64,000 nucleotides of DNA from Isoetes taiwanensis (Eukaryota; Streptophyta; Lycopodiopsida; Isoetales; Isoetaceae): assembly GCA_021234155.1 (NCBI GenBank), contig JAJEKV010000075.1:6028908-6092907 (forward strand), in the 5' to 3' direction. Under the pieces are notes generated by a model. That model was not told the origin of the DNA. It did not search any database and saw only the letters and a program-made list of their open reading frames with translations. Shown one piece after another: positions 12,596-25,044 of this stretch. Position 1 is the stretch's first letter. The number at the start of each line of letters is the position of its first letter. Position numbers and translations under genes: made by a program.

Positions 12596-12763
12596 CGTTT
12601 GAGATTTAGCTTAGCAACTTACCAAATTGTGAAGTTAAACTTATCAACTTACAAAACATTCTTGATTGCATCTGTTTTTCATGGAAGTAAATGCTCATCA
12701 GACAACCTTAGGTCTCTCAGGCAACATGCATAAATTTTCTAGCTTTATCCTTCTAGCTTTTGC

Positions 12764-12779
12764 AACACACATAGACCTA
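12764..12779. repeat. Left target-site duplication of the 3-kb LINE
   Basis: AACACACATAGACCTA here is repeated exactly at 15,762-15,777, right after the poly(A) tail. The first A or two are ambiguous with the tail. Confidence 0.9.
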
Positions 12780-15714
12780 GAACATGCTTCATCTCAACAA
12801 CATGGTATGCGCAGAATTGTTGAGGCTTTGGCAAATGTCAAGATTTTTGCGAAAAGGTGGGGAGCGCAACGAGTTCGTGAAGAAAAAGAGACATTAAGTA
12901 AGTTATATGCTGAATTAGAGGAGCTTAAGAAAGTGGGTACAGACTCTTTTAGATTGAAACGGGTTATTGATGCTATTCGTGGTCTTGAAGTGGCCCAAAT
13001 TCAATCAGCACGAGTTAAATCTGGATTAACCTGGCTGAAAGATGGAGATCGTTGTAGTAAGCTGTTTTTTAGAGCTTCAAAGCAGAAGAGGTATGCAGCT
13101 ACTATGCACTCTTTATCTCTGCCGGATGGGAGGGTAATGACAGAGCCAAATGAGATTAAGCAGTCCCTTACTCAATACTTTGAAACTTTTTTTAAGGTCA
13201 AACACTTGCCTCATGAAGATGTAATGCAGGATATTGTGCTTTCTAAGGTTCATGCAATTCTTTCACAAGAGGAATCTCAATTGTTAGAGGCACCACTTTC
13301 CATGTCTGAATTGCGAGCAGCAACATTTGAGTTGGCTTCAGATAAATGTCCAGGTATGGATGGTATCCCTGTAGATTTTTTTAAAAGGTATTGGGAATGG
13401 ACGTCAGTAAGCATTATGGAGGCCTACAAAGATTTGTGTACTTCACATCAATTTGATAGGATTTTGAATACGGGTTTGATTTCTCTTATTCCTAAAGTGA
13501 AAGAACCTGTGAGCATTCATGATTTGCACTCAATAACTCTTCTATCTACTATCTATAAAATTATTGCAAAAGCCTATGCAGAAAGACTTAAACAGGTTTT
13601 GGGATTGAGAATAGATGCGGCTCAGTCAGGCTTTCTTCCAGGTCGGCAAATTTTTCATAATATAGTGGCAGCATATGAAGGAGTTCATTGGGCCCAATGT
13701 TTAGGTCAAAATCTTCTATATTTAAAATTGGATTTTGCTAAAGCTTATGATAGTGTGAAGTGGACTTTCTTGGATGCCATGCTTTTGAAATTGGGATTTG
13801 GGTCTGGTTTCCGATCTATGATGCAAAAAATGTTGATTTACGCTAAGGGGTAGTAATCTTGTATCATGGAGAACCATTGGTGCCTTTTCCAATTGAACAT
13901 GGAATAAGGCAAGGTTGCCCTTTAGCTCCTTTTTTGTTTACTATAGTGGCAGAAGGACTTTCACAACTATTGCATGAGGCTGAAAAGGATGGTTTGGTAA
14001 AGGGATTATTATTGGAGGAAGGTGAACAGGATTTGGTTAATCAGTTTGCAGACGATACCTTCTTGCTAGTGGATGGTGAAGAGAATAATGTGCAGATAAT
14101 CAAAAAGATTTTGGATATATTTTCAATTGCATCTGGTTGTCTCCTTAATTGGGCTAAGTGTAGTGCTTTATGGGTGGGGAAAGAAGCAGTTGCACATTTT
14201 TTATATGAGTATGCCTAGAAGGTTGTTGTACCATCTGCAAAGACAAAGCTTCTAGGAGTCCCCTTTGGTTTAGATATTGACATGAATGAAGCATGGGATG
14301 AAATTATCTTAAATTTACAAAGGCAACTGATTTGGTGGAGAGGTTCAAAGTTATCCTTGGCAGGTAGAATTCAAGTAGCTAAGTCAGTATTGAACAATAC
14401 GCATATTTATTTGGTTTCGGTTCTATTGGCTCCAGCTTCTAAGTTTGCAGAGATAAAAAAGATTGTAAGAGATTTTGTCTGGTGTACCGATCAAGGAGGC
14501 ACGGAAGAAATGTATGTTGTTTAAACAACAAGGAGGACTTGGTATGTTGGATCTTTCTTTACAGGGTAAGGTCTTAGCTTCTAAGCTATTGTTCAGTTTG
14601 TTGAAAGATGATTGTGCATCACCAGGTATGAAGTTACTTAAACAATCAGTAAAGAAGTGTATGGTTTTTCATAAGCGAGGTGTGAGAATTGAGCTCCCTT
14701 GGGCATTGTTATATCCATTGAAAGCTTCTTCACATGCCTCTCCAGCAGGTGATTACATTTGATTGGGAAGCTTGTCTCCAGGCATCTTCCCCCTTTCTGT
14801 GGTTGCCTTTGTATACTCATGGACAAGTACACCCAGTTGTAGAATTTATGCATGCGCATTCCCAAGCGAGGTGGAGGAGAGCAGGTATTATTTCTATTGA
14901 ACAGTGGTATTTTGGTATTGACATTGCTCCTTGGCAATGGTTTCAGGAGACATATGGGTTGATGGATAAAGATATCAGTATATGGGCTTATGTAGCAAGT
15001 GCTCTTCCTCTAATTAAGAATAGAATAGAATAGGTGGGTAACAAGAGATGCTGGAACTTTGTTCAAGGTATTAAAGAAGGCAATAAGCTAGTAAGTTCAT
15101 GCTACAGATTGCTTACCTCCTCAAATACTTTATCACCTTCTCGAAAATGGCACTTACAGACTTTGCCTTCTCAATGGCAATCCATCTGGAACCTTGTTTG
15201 GTCTAAATATAACCCTCCAAAGGTAAATGTTCTACTTTGGCAGGTGATTCATCGCTCTTTGAGAGTTAATGAGATGGTTCATCGCTTTAAGCCGGGAGTA
15301 AGCCCACTTTACCCAATGTGTGAGCGGTGCATTGAAACATTAGAGCACTGTTTATATTTGTGTGTAGAGCTGAGTAGTCTTCGGTCCTGGCTGCATTCTC
15401 TTTTTGGAGTATCTTTGGATAGTCAACACTTTCTTTTGGATATTTATCCAAATCAGTGGACTGCTTCTAAAAGGATTGCATTTCACATGGCAAAGTCTTG
15501 GCTAATATGGAGTGTATGGAAGCGAAGGCGAAGAAATGTCTTTTATGATAAGCATATTTCTTCTCAGGTGGTGCTTCAAGAAATTTGTAAGAAGTTGTAT
15601 AATTGCTTTCAGATCTCCAATTGGCCTGATCGTATTAAAATTCCAATATGGAGTGATCATCTAAAAGTGATTGATGCTTTAGGGATATTTCTTACTTCTG
15701 GAAGTACTTTGTAA
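12780..15714 (+). pseudogene. LINE reverse transcriptase with zf-RVT, frameshifted
   Basis: RT motifs appear in order: SDKCPGMDGIPVDFFKRYWE (13,345), NTGLISLIPKVKEP, LSTIYKIIAKAYAERL, SGFLPGRQIFHN, LDFAKAYDSVKW (13,730, first catalytic Asp), GIRQGCPLAPFLF (13,900), QFADDTFLLVD (14,042, catalytic Asp pair), LLGVPFG, and a W-rich zf-RVT block (LLWQVIHRSLRVN, LEHCLY) near 15,230-15,370. Breaks: a frameshift at about 13,850 (TAG 13,851), TAG at 14,216, shifts near 14,500 and 14,740, and TAG at 15,031. All catalytic residues I can check are kept, so the copy is dead by frame only. The codon and frame changes could also include sequencing error. Confidence 0.88.
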
Positions 15715-15761
15715 TATTTTGAGTGTATAATATGAAGTAAAACACGTTCTTCAAAAAAAAA
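12780..15761 (+). mobile_element. L1-type LINE, 5'-truncated insertion with poly(A) tail
   Basis: This insertion of about 2.98 kb is flanked by 16-bp target-site duplications and ends in about 11 A. It carries the RT and zf-RVT domains but no ORF1 or endonuclease. Coding blocks lie in several frames: 12,780-13,853, 13,859-14,218 continuing to 14,524, 14,475-14,762, 14,734-15,033 and 15,034-15,714. L1 elements integrate by target-primed reverse transcription, and 5' truncation is their usual outcome. The exact duplication suggests it is younger than the LINE pieces at 4-11 kb. Confidence 0.92.
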
Positions 15762-15777
15762 AACACACATAGACCTA
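15762..15777. repeat. Right target-site duplication of the 3-kb LINE
   Basis: Exact copy of 12,764-12,779, immediately 3' of the poly(A) run. Confidence 0.9.
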
Positions 15778-18700
15778 CATCTTGCAGAGCAGGGTATAAA
15801 AGAGTGGCAATTAATCGCCAAATAGCGATTTTTTAGAGGTTAAGAAAAAAAACATGGCGAAACTTTATAAGGAAGTTTTTTTTGAAAACAAAAGGGATTC
15901 GCCGCTTCGAAAGGGGCAAATTTGGGCAGGCCATAAATTTCGCCGAGCTCAGTTGTAGAGTAGGTAAGCAAAGTCGCCATTCCCAGCGATGGATTATTGC
16001 ATCTTGGATATGCCAAATCGCCATTCATTTTGAATTCGTAAGTCTCTCTGATATAGGAATCATTATTGAGAAACAACTGGCAAAACTTTGTAAAGCGAAA
16101 GAGGAAAGGCTAGTGAGAAGTAGACTCAGGTATACTTCTTCAGTCGTTTCTTCCAAATGCAGTTTTATAACACTTAGAACTAGATTTTGATGCCGTAGAT
16201 TTTCGTATTGTGGATTTTACCTCAAGACTTTTATGTTTCAGAGTTATGCATAGACTGATCCATGGAATTTACCATATCATATGCTTGCAGCCTGCAAATC
16301 GAGCTGTTATAATTGATACAACGAATGGTTATGTAGTTGCAATAGGTCGTGATTAAACCAGGAGATCAAATCTATAAATATTCAGGCTCAAAGATGCAAT
16401 GCTTTTTCCCCCCAATTTGACTCAAAATTCGGTATCCAGGAATGTGCAAGTTAATCATGCATCACTTAAGATGTGCCATGATAGAAGAGCCCTGCATTAT
16501 TTTGTAGTGCCCTGCAATGCTAAGAGAAAGTGTCAGCCAACATCAAATTGATTTAGCATATGAAGATACTGCATGCTCGTTAATCATAGATTGCAAATCC
16601 CTTTCATATGATTAGAAATTTATACATTTAGCTGTGAATTGTGCCTCTGTATTACGCTCTCCAAAACAAGAAAGCTTTGGTTGGTATCCTTTCTTATACT
16701 CTTTATACAGTTAGTTCATTGTATTGCTATGTTATTTCATTTTTTTCGTAAGCACGATGAAGTTAAATATGCGTATGGATGATTAGAATTGTTAAAGAAG
16801 AAACTGAGAAGGCATAGATGATGGTGCAAATGATATTGCTGTGATTCATGAAGCTTGAATCAGCAGTGTGGCAGGCATGAAGGTTTGAACCATTTTTTAT
16901 TTTCTTGTTAAGCTTTTTATTGTTATATTGCTAGAAAGCATGCAAAGCATCAATGATGTTACTTCTGTATGGTTATTATGACATAATAATTGAACATGTA
17001 ATAAGTTATATTCTTATTTCCAGGCTGTTATGGCCAGTGACTTCTTTACACCTCAATTTAGATTCCTCGAATGTTTGCTTATTATTCATGGGCACTGGTG
17101 CTAGAAACGTATAGCTCAAATGGTACATTTTATTATTCTGTCACAAACAGAACTTGCATTTCTGTCTAAACTTGCTTATTAGAGACATCACATGTCTCTA
17201 TAAAATAGGTATATTTTTCTTCTATAGGAACATCACATGTGGTCTTATAATGTTCTATTATGAGACATTTATTGATGGTCAGGTATTGTGAAAGCTGGAA
17301 TATGTACTCCAAGTTGTTGTTCTGGTCATTGCAACTCTAATGAATGTATGGTTCTTCCTATTTCTGATGTCTGGCATACCATTACAGTGTATACGAATGG
17401 CCACAGAGAGATCTTTGCTTGCCTTGCTTGCATAAGGATGATTAAACGGTGTGGAGTTCATGCTTTTGATCCAAATTGTCATGTGAGTTGCGGCCGGCTG
17501 GTTCCAAGTTTTGTCCAAGTGGCATTGAATGTCGTCTATGATTTTTGTCGTTAAAATATTCTGATTTGAATTTGCAGTTTCAATTGTTGCCCTTATGGAT
17601 AAAATGCATGTATTTGCAGTGCACTTTCTTTGGTATATTGTATAACTTTGAGCACGCATTTTGGAGCAAGATTTTAAGAAGCTTGCAGAAACCTCTATGT
17701 CATATCTGTTGTAATGAAAGAAGGCAATCATGCTAGTGAGTTTGAGTTATAACATGACCAATTGTCTGTAGTTTAGAACACTTTAACGAGTGTTTCCATG
17801 TCATTTAGTATGTAATGTAGCAGTGGAGTTACTTGTTTTACCTTCTCTAGATATTTCTGTAATTCATGGTTTTATTGCACTGAATAAAACAATTTCGCCC
17901 TAAGGTTTTAGTGGCTTCTGAAATGACAATGCAAGCAAGACTTTATCCAAGGCTCTCCAACATATCTAGCGCAATGCACATGGTGGTTATCTTAATTTCT
18001 TCACAATCAGCCCAAACGCTGTTTCATTTTGAACTTTTGAAACTGTTGTACAAAGTTCAGTTCAAAACATTTGGTATACTATGTTGCCTTCATAAAGGTA
18101 TTGATGTTCCCAATACGGCGGATGCCAAACCAAGTAATTTCTATTGTCCTAAGGTAATTTTCTACATGGGGGACTCTCTCTGATACTAGAAAGGTATTAC
18201 ACCAAACATCTAGATACAACGAATAGCATTTTTGAGCATCCAGATCAAGGGGAAAAAAAAATAAGCCATTAAAATCGCAAGAAGGATAATTTTACATGTT
18301 GAAAAATATCAACTTTAGCCAAAGTGAAAAAATAAACAAGGGCTTTACTCAACCAAGTTTAGCCAAATAAAAATATAAAATCTTTTCATTTTATATAAGT
18401 TTAGCCAACCTAATTTTTAATAATAAAGTTCGAAGGCCCTTAAAATTTACCCTGCTTGCAGAGAATTGTTCTATGCATACAAATATCATGTCATATATAA
18501 AAAATAACTGATGAAACTAAAATAGAGCGGTGGTATATGCAGTAGAAGGGTGTTGAGATATTCATCAAATAAGAGGATCAAAAGTCTCTTCTTTGCTTTG
18601 CACTATTTTGTTGTTTGCCCACATTATTACTATTTGACCAGAATATGTGAGCATTCTAGAAGCTTAAGGACTGGAATGACTGGCAAATGGTGTATGTATG

Positions 18701-19030
18701 TGTTATATGACTGTTTTTTTCCCTTTTTTTGTTTTTATTATAGCTAACTATTTAGCTCAGTGTGACTTTAGATATGATGAATATAAGATCATTGATTGCT
18801 AGAACTGAACATAATTGTAGGTAATATTGGTGACTGCAATTGGTATTTGGAAGCCATCAGCTGTAAGCCCTCCTTAAAGTTAGTTTATATATTCATACAA
18901 TCATTCTCCTTTATTTTCTCCTTAATCTTCTTCTTATTTGCAAGTAACATGGTTGCAAACAGACTTGTTCACATCGTTTTTAGCTTTCAAATCCTGATGA
19001 TGCAACACTAGTTGGACACTCTCACATCAC
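15778..19030. other. No supported gene
   Basis: Several blocks look exon-like, for example 18,098-18,154 between CATAAAG and GTAATT, and a cysteine-rich frame at 17,288-17,551. None shows a family or a consistent splice chain. 15,800-16,030 contains repeated 'tcgccat/atcgcc' words. The rest is AT-rich. Confidence 0.45.
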
Positions 19031-19250
19031 ATGTTCACTAAGAACCTCTGCCTAAGAACCTCTGCCTGTAAAATATTTGCTTGCTTGATAATATCTCTGT
19101 TGATCTGCAAAATATTTGCTTGCTTAATAATATCTCTGTTGATTTGCCTATCTGCTTTAAGTTGTTCTAGTTTGGACTGCTTTAAGTTGTTCCAATTTGT
19201 TCTGTTTGCTTTAAGTTGTTCCAGTTTGTTCTATTTGAGACAATGACACG
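19031..19250. repeat. Short local tandem repeats
   Basis: AAGAACCTCTGCCT occurs twice near 19,039. A unit of about 48 bp containing AAAATATTTGCTTGCTT occurs twice near 19,070-19,140. A unit around GCTTTAAGTTGTTCYARTTTG occurs three times at 19,150-19,230. Confidence 0.75.
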
Positions 19251-19315
19251 AACTAGTTTTTTTATATTCTCCGTTGTCAATGAACATGCATCATTGTTTT
19301 TCATCCTTGTCATTG

Positions 19316-19602
19316 CCCTTTGGTTTGGGTGCATATTCACACGAGGGGTGACTCCGGGCAACGAGAGCTGTTGGATAGGCATATTCACCCCTTATTCCTT
19401 AATCTACACCGTACGTAAAGTTCCTCGTTTGTGGGGTATGCAAGTACAAAATTTGCTATACTGTATAACAAGATTCGCATAATACTATAAGATTTCAAGC
19501 GGAATACTATATGGTGTTGATTTTGTACGTGCAAAATATAATTATGAGGGCTCTCGCTGCCCTACGTCACCCCTCGTGTGAATATGCACCCAAACCAAAG
19601 GG
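19316..19602. mobile_element. Foldback/MITE-like element, 287 bp, ~53-bp terminal inverted repeats
   Basis: The left arm 19,316-19,368 starts CCCTTTGGTTTGGGTGCATA. The right arm 19,550-19,602 is its near-perfect reverse complement, with mismatches only around GGTGACTCC versus GGTGACGTA and in the GGGCAAC/GGGCAGC stretch. Long arms with an AT-rich core are the mark of a non-autonomous DNA transposon. I found no target-site duplication, so the family is open (PIF/Harbinger-like ends are one possibility). Confidence 0.7.
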
Positions 19603-19700
19603 GGTTTTAGGGGGATTTTAATCTAAAAGTGTTGGATGTAATGGTTTATGTGAATTAATGTTAATGATAGTTATGTGGGTTGTTTTAAAAAAAAAAATTT

Positions 19701-19715
19701 GGGCCCTTCGGGCCC
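19701..19715. other. Perfect hairpin GGGCCC-TTC-GGGCCC
   Basis: A 6-bp GC stem with a 3-nt loop follows an A/T run, 100 bp right of the foldback element. Function unknown. It is followed by CTAA, but the spacing does not fit a Helitron end. Confidence 0.5.
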
Positions 19716-20624
19716 TAACAAAAACAAACACAGGTAAAATTTAAGAGTCTAAATTATTAATTACTAAGAAGCTTGGATATTGTAGTTGAACACATGTAGT
19801 GAATGTAGGGTATAACGAATGTAATGTGGAATGTGGGATTAATCATTTATTAACATTGGAAAATACTTAGTTCATAAACCAGTCCACAAGTTTATGCTCT
19901 TCCCATAAGAGGTCCACGTGCTACTTTTGGCAAACTTTTGGCCAGAAGATGCAAAGCATGTGGAGATGTGTTGGTGTATGTATTGCAACGATTTATATGG
20001 TAGTTGCCAACAAGGAATGTCTGAGTCCATGCATGCCCCTTCAAAAGTAAACTATAACAAGAGTTAAAGATAATAATTCTAAATAAGTGAAAAGATGATT
20101 CTTACAAGGAAGAAATGCCCAAATGAGATTTAACCAAATGCTTCACCATCACATTTTACTATGATTGAGATCTCACCAAATGCTTCACCATCTAGTTACT
20201 AATAAATACAACTAATGTTTTGACCATATTGAACAGATACTGCTAAGTTGAGAGAGCTGTCTTCTTATAAATGATTTGTTTTACAATAAAAGCAAATAAC
20301 ATAACACTTTTTTGTTGGAGAAGATATACTGCTCAGTATCATTGCAAAGCATACGAGATGATGTTACTTTATGAAACTCTCTGATCCATATCCTGTTTGT
20401 AATATGAATTTGTGGCAATGTGGAATATTGCCTATCTCGAAAAAAAAAAGAAAGCTGTGGAAGTTGTTACAGATGATTATTCTTATTTTGAGAACTCACA
20501 ATAAAATCAGGTATCCATCCATATCCTATGGCAATATTAGCTAATCTAAGGAGCGAGCAGCGAGAATGCTTGTTTACATATTTAATGTAGGAAGAGCTAA
20601 AAGAAATATAATGCACCTGGTTAT

Positions 20625-21470
20625 GATTCATGGCCAAATTTGCTTGCTTTAAAAGACCCCTAGATCATGACCAAGCACTTATTTTAAGCAAGCAAACACA
20701 AGAACAATATATTTACCAGAATATGGCCATCGGTTTCTACTTTTACGGTACCGTCACGCATACAAAACCCTGTTTTACAACTATATATTCAAGCTGCTTT
20801 TCGACCTTTGCTGCTCACTGCCGGAACCTCTAAATTTGGATTTAGATGTAGACAAAATGGCTTCGCTTACGGATCACACAAGAGCGGTGCAAAATGGAAA
20901 TCAAACACGAAGTTGACTATAGCGTGAGGTAGGTAGCGGCTGGCGGCAAATCCGGACTCCATCTTTGCATCGAGTATGATTCATGGCTAAATTTGCTTGC
21001 TTTAAAAGACCCCCGGATCCTGTTATTAGCGGTACAAAAACCAAGCACTTATTTTAAGCAAGCAAACATAAGAAGAATAGATTTACCAAAATATGGCCAT
21101 CGGGTTTCTACTTCACGTTACGCAACTATATATTCAATTGCTTGACCTTTGCTTTCATGTTGAACCATACAAAACCAAAATGGCATGTTTCGATCACACA
21201 ACTGCAATATATTCAATTGACTATAACGTGAGGTAACGCTGGCGGCAAATTGACCTTTGATTCTGGCTAAATTTGCTTGCTTTAAAAACCTCTATTTGGA
21301 ACCGGATTTTGTAGACAAAATAGGAATATGGCCATCGGCGGATCACACAAAAGCAACTATAAAATGCAAATCGAACACCAAGTTGACTATAACTTTGAGA
21401 TCACACAAAGCTGTGCAAAATGCAAATCGAACACCAAGGACTCCATCTTTGCACTCCAAATCCGATACAA
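20625..21470. repeat. Degenerate tandem repeat, three units of about 353, 281 and 210 bp
   Basis: Units begin at GATTCATGGCCAAATTTGCT (20,625), 20,978 and 21,259. Shared words in order are AAATTTGCTTGCTTTAAAA, AAGCACTTATTTTAAGCAAG, ATATGGCCATCGG, GATCACACAA and AAGTTGACTATA. Units differ mainly by deletions. No coding sense is evident. Confidence 0.8.
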
Positions 21471-21699
21471 GTACCTCAATCATCCAATGCCATATCCATC
21501 TTTGTGCGATGCAAGATCCTCACTCGGCCCATTTGCCAAATCCGGACTTCAAATCCGATTACGAGTCTTCGGCCATTATAGCATGAAAAAATCCAATCGA
21601 TTTATCGGTTTATACGTATCACGAGTCCGCTTACAAGAAGCAGAAACCCTAAAATATTTTTACACTTGAGCTTGCATATCTAGCATAAACCAGAAGATC

Positions 21700-22200
21700 A
21701 TGAGCAGGTGAATCGGCCAGCAAGCAGAATCGGCAGCAACTTGTGAAGATCTTGAAACCCTAGCAAAAGGGTTCGATGTTTGCATGCCTTTTCGGCCCCT
21801 TAAAAAAAATAATTAATACCAAAATTAGACTATGGTCTATGCAAACGAGATGAATTTAATTACAACCGTACGATTCTGCCTCTTATAAAAAATCAATGGC
21901 CAAGAAACGATGCACTCTAGAAATACTATTTAGTACACATAGATGAATACAGCCACCAAATCATAGGAAAACCTTAGCAAAAAATGTATAAAAACGCAAA
22001 AAAAACCCCCTGTCATTATGCTACATATTGTAGAGAATGTCTAGACAAACCAAACCATCTGATATTGTAGTGTTGCTCCCGAGGGTCCTAAGCACACCAA
22101 ACCATCTGATACAAGATTATCATGACAGGCCTAGTATATTTACTTGTGTGCATTAGCTTTTGCAATGAATAAATAAAAACTTGAACTTGCCACAATTACA
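21700..22200. other. No supported gene
   Basis: AT-rich, with the phrase 'ccaaaccatctgata' repeated near 22,049 and 22,098. Nothing else was seen. Confidence 0.5.
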
Positions 22201-22208
22201 GGAACTTG

Positions 22209-22286
22209 AATTAACTTGAACTACTTGAGACTTAGGCTTGAGGGACCAGAATTAACTTGAACTACTTGAGACTTAGGTTTGAGCAC
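22209..22286. repeat. Tandem duplication, 41-bp unit
   Basis: AATTAACTTGAACTACTTGA starts at 22,209 and at 22,250, followed in both by GACTTAGGYTTGAG. Confidence 0.85.
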
Positions 22287-22711
22287 AGCTTAGTAAAATC
22301 AATAAAATTGAATGCATTAGGTCTTTGTAGTCTTAAATCAATCCTAGATATATTAGGACAACGAGCACCTCGCTGATTCTTTTAAGCAAGGTCAAGGTTA
22401 CTACATATATTATAAGTAAATGCAATGATCCAAGATCCATTATCCAGAATCACATATTTTAGTTTTGGTATTGAAGCCTTTAATACGTATTGAAGAAGCA
22501 CTATCCTGGTGATTGCTTGTCAATGGCCATTAGGCCAGGCCATAGATGATGGACAAATCATACTTCATTTGCATCATGATTGTCTGTCGCCACTACTACA
22601 TTTTCTTCAGGTTCACACTTTTGAATATCTCAGGTCTTCAAAGATTTCAGAATGCAGAATGACAATTTTGACAAGTGTGGGGTGCTTTAAACCTGAACAC
22701 ATAGGCAACAT

Positions 22712-22892
22712 GTTCTTCTGGAATACATGTTTGATTTCTTAGAAAGCAAAGTTGTATTCCAGAATACATATTTGCTTTCTTAGAAAATCAAAAGTGTATT
22801 CCGGAATACACTTTTGCATTCTCTGAAAATCCAAAGTGTATTCTGGAATACGTGTTTGTTTTTTAGAAAACCAAAAGTGTATTCCAGAATAC
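22712..22892. repeat. 42-bp palindromic tandem repeat, about five units
   Basis: The palindrome GTATTCCRGAATAC lies at 22,754, 22,796, 22,838 and 22,879, with a half-site at about 22,712, so the period is 42, 42, 42, 41. Between palindromes is a spacer like TTTGCTTTCTTAGAAAATCA. The minus-strand frame 22,739-22,921 is a product of the repeat. It could be a short satellite or a site array for a dimeric DNA-binding protein. Confidence 0.85.
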
Positions 22893-23339
22893 AGTTTCTT
22901 TTTACATTTTTTTGTGTTCATTTGTTTACTTGATTATTTTCTTGTTTTTTATTCAGCCGATAGAACGTCATAACATGTCAAACATGTTTGATGGAACAAC
23001 TAAACGTAAGGACTTGGGACAAATACCCAGTTGCAACATTTGACAAGCGTATTGTTCAATATGCACCAAATTTTGAGGGTGCCAAATTAATGCAATAAAA
23101 ATTTTTAAAGAAATAATAATTATTTTTTCTTCTCTATTTTGATGTTTTTGATATCTCATTTTCAGAAATTATGTATTCAAGTCTATATTTTGCCATTTTC
23201 AAGAGTGTTTCTTTGAAAAAACAAACTTGTCACTTAACGAGGAAATGAGGGGAAAAAAAATTGAACCTTTTGAAATTCTCAAGTTTATCCAAAAAAGGCC
23301 AATTTTAAGAGCATGGTGTTTTTTCAAAGGGAATCTTTG

Positions 23340-25044
23340 AAACGGGAGTACTGCAACACTCCCGTTTAATTTGCAATCTTGTTCTTGCGGGCCTTGATAG
23401 AATACAACAGAAACCACCGACATGACCTGTACTGTTGCTTTGTCGACTTTGCAAAAGCTTTTGACACGGTTCCTAGGGAGAAGTTATGGGAGAGATTGAC
23501 TCAGTTAGGAGTCCCCCCGGAGTTGCGGAATGCCGTGTACAGGTTGCACAAAACATGCTCAGCCCGAATGCCACCGTCGGGTCAACTTGTAAACAGTAGT
23601 GTTGGGGTCCGCCAAGGATGCCCACTCTCTCCAACGTTGTTTGGCCTGTATATTGACCAGCTAGAGGGTTGGCTTGTTCAGAAAGGGGGTGGAGGGGCTT
23701 AGCTCATGCACCATATTGTCCGGCAGCTCATCTACGCAATGATGTGGACCTCTTAGCTCACATCCCGGCCGACATGCAGCAGCAATTGGATGCTCTGGAC
23801 ACTTTTTGCCAGGCCACTGGAATGCGCGTGAATTTGGCTAAGAATGAGGTGCTCCTCATCTCGTCTTCTTCCGTCAACCAAGGCCACCCTCCTTCACTCG
23901 GGGGTCGAGAATGTGGAGGTTGTGCCCACCTACAAGTACACAGGAGTAGAATTTAATACTACCACGATGCAGGACACTTCTATCCCAGCAACGAGGCGGT
24001 CTGGAAAGCCCGAATGCTTTGTCGCAATGGAACAATAGCTACAAAGCGAGCTTTATATTTGGGCGCACCAATCGCACTTGTTCGGGGTCTTGGTGGAACC
24101 CGTTCTTCTATATGGGGTAGAGGTGTGGGGACGGTGGTATCACTTGTCACCTGGAATGACTTGGAGGCGGGTTCAAAAGGCTTTTCCGCGGGCACTTGGA
24201 GTCAATTCCATGGTGCCGTATCGGATACTTCTGCTAGGGGACCAGTTCCGTGCCTTTCAACGATGGCGGCCCTAGATCGTCACCTCATATACTTTCGGAA
24301 GGTAGTCGGTATGGGCAACACTCGTCACGCCACACCTCGCCTATGCCATGGCACTTGGTCCACAGCGCCTCAAAGCCTCTTTGGAAGGAGAAGCGAGCTA
24401 ATTGGCTCTCCGGATGGAATGTGCGGGAACCGCAGTGCATACAAGTAGAAACCGAGGAGGATCACAATCACTTGAGGCGATTACCTCAATACATGCTTTC
24501 TTGGCAAGCTTTGGGACGTTGTAGCTTTGGAGCAAGTAAAAGCGCACATTACAAGAGCGGATCAATCCCACGCCGGCGTGAGTCCACAAGGCGCTCCACC
24601 GCCTTTGCATTGAGGCAGGTAGATGGATCAGAGGCCGGGAGGATAGGCTCATGCGTGTTGCCGGTGGGGGGAGCTGTTGAGGGCGAGTGCCACACTCTTC
24701 AACATTGCCCGGCATTTGGACCTATTAGGGCTGCTGGCTGAGTTGATTCGCGACCGGTAGCTCCATGTGATGTTGCACCACGACTTCAATGGGGATCTTT
24801 GGGATCGTATCTCGAGGAGGTAATGGATATGCACACTCTATTGTGTCCTCCAGCACTTCATTGATATATGTGTCATTATGCGGTTTGTCGGCAGGGGCTT
24901 ATTGCGCCAAGGTTTTCCCTCAAAAACCCTTGGTGGGGTTTTTAATCACAGGCAATAATGCCTGCTGCGCTCTCTCATTGTTTGGGTGCCATAGGCCTAT
25001 TGGTCTCTGGGCGATAAAAAGAAATTCAATTCAATTCAATTCGG
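23340..25044 (+). pseudogene. LINE of a second clade, 5'-truncated, with (TTCAA)n tail
   Basis: The frame 23,379-23,702 has RT motifs CCFVDFAKAFDTVPREKLWE and SVGVRQGCPLSPTLFGLYID. The YADD box at about 23,730 has lost a base (reads YA then NDVDLLAH in a shifted frame). DTFCQATGMRVNLAKNEVLL follows at 23,800, then a C-terminal region with a cysteine/histidine block near 24,670. The element ends in GCGATAAAAAGAAATTCAAT plus TTCAA units at about 25,015-25,044. Motifs differ from the L1-type copies at 4-16 kb (no zf-RVT W block, different palm spacing), so this is another LINE group. Several frameshifts make it inactive. Confidence 0.85.

Noticed and set aside
17279..17731. Cysteine-rich frames on both strands
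   Set aside because: No spacing pattern of a known zinc-binding or secreted cysteine-rich family, no start context and no splice support.
19701..19720. Second Helitron 3' end (GC hairpin followed by CTAA)
   Set aside because: CTAA overlaps the stem instead of lying several bases beyond it, and no empty site is available.
22712..22892. CRISPR-like array
   Set aside because: The spacers are themselves repeated, the period includes the spacer, and the sequence is plant nuclear.
22739..22921. Small minus-strand repeat protein
   Set aside because: Produced by the 42-bp palindromic array; no other coding sign.
24014..24741. Overlapping long frames in three phases on the plus strand and one on the minus strand
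   Set aside because: They are frame-shifted pieces and shadows of the C-terminal part of the second-clade LINE, not separate genes.
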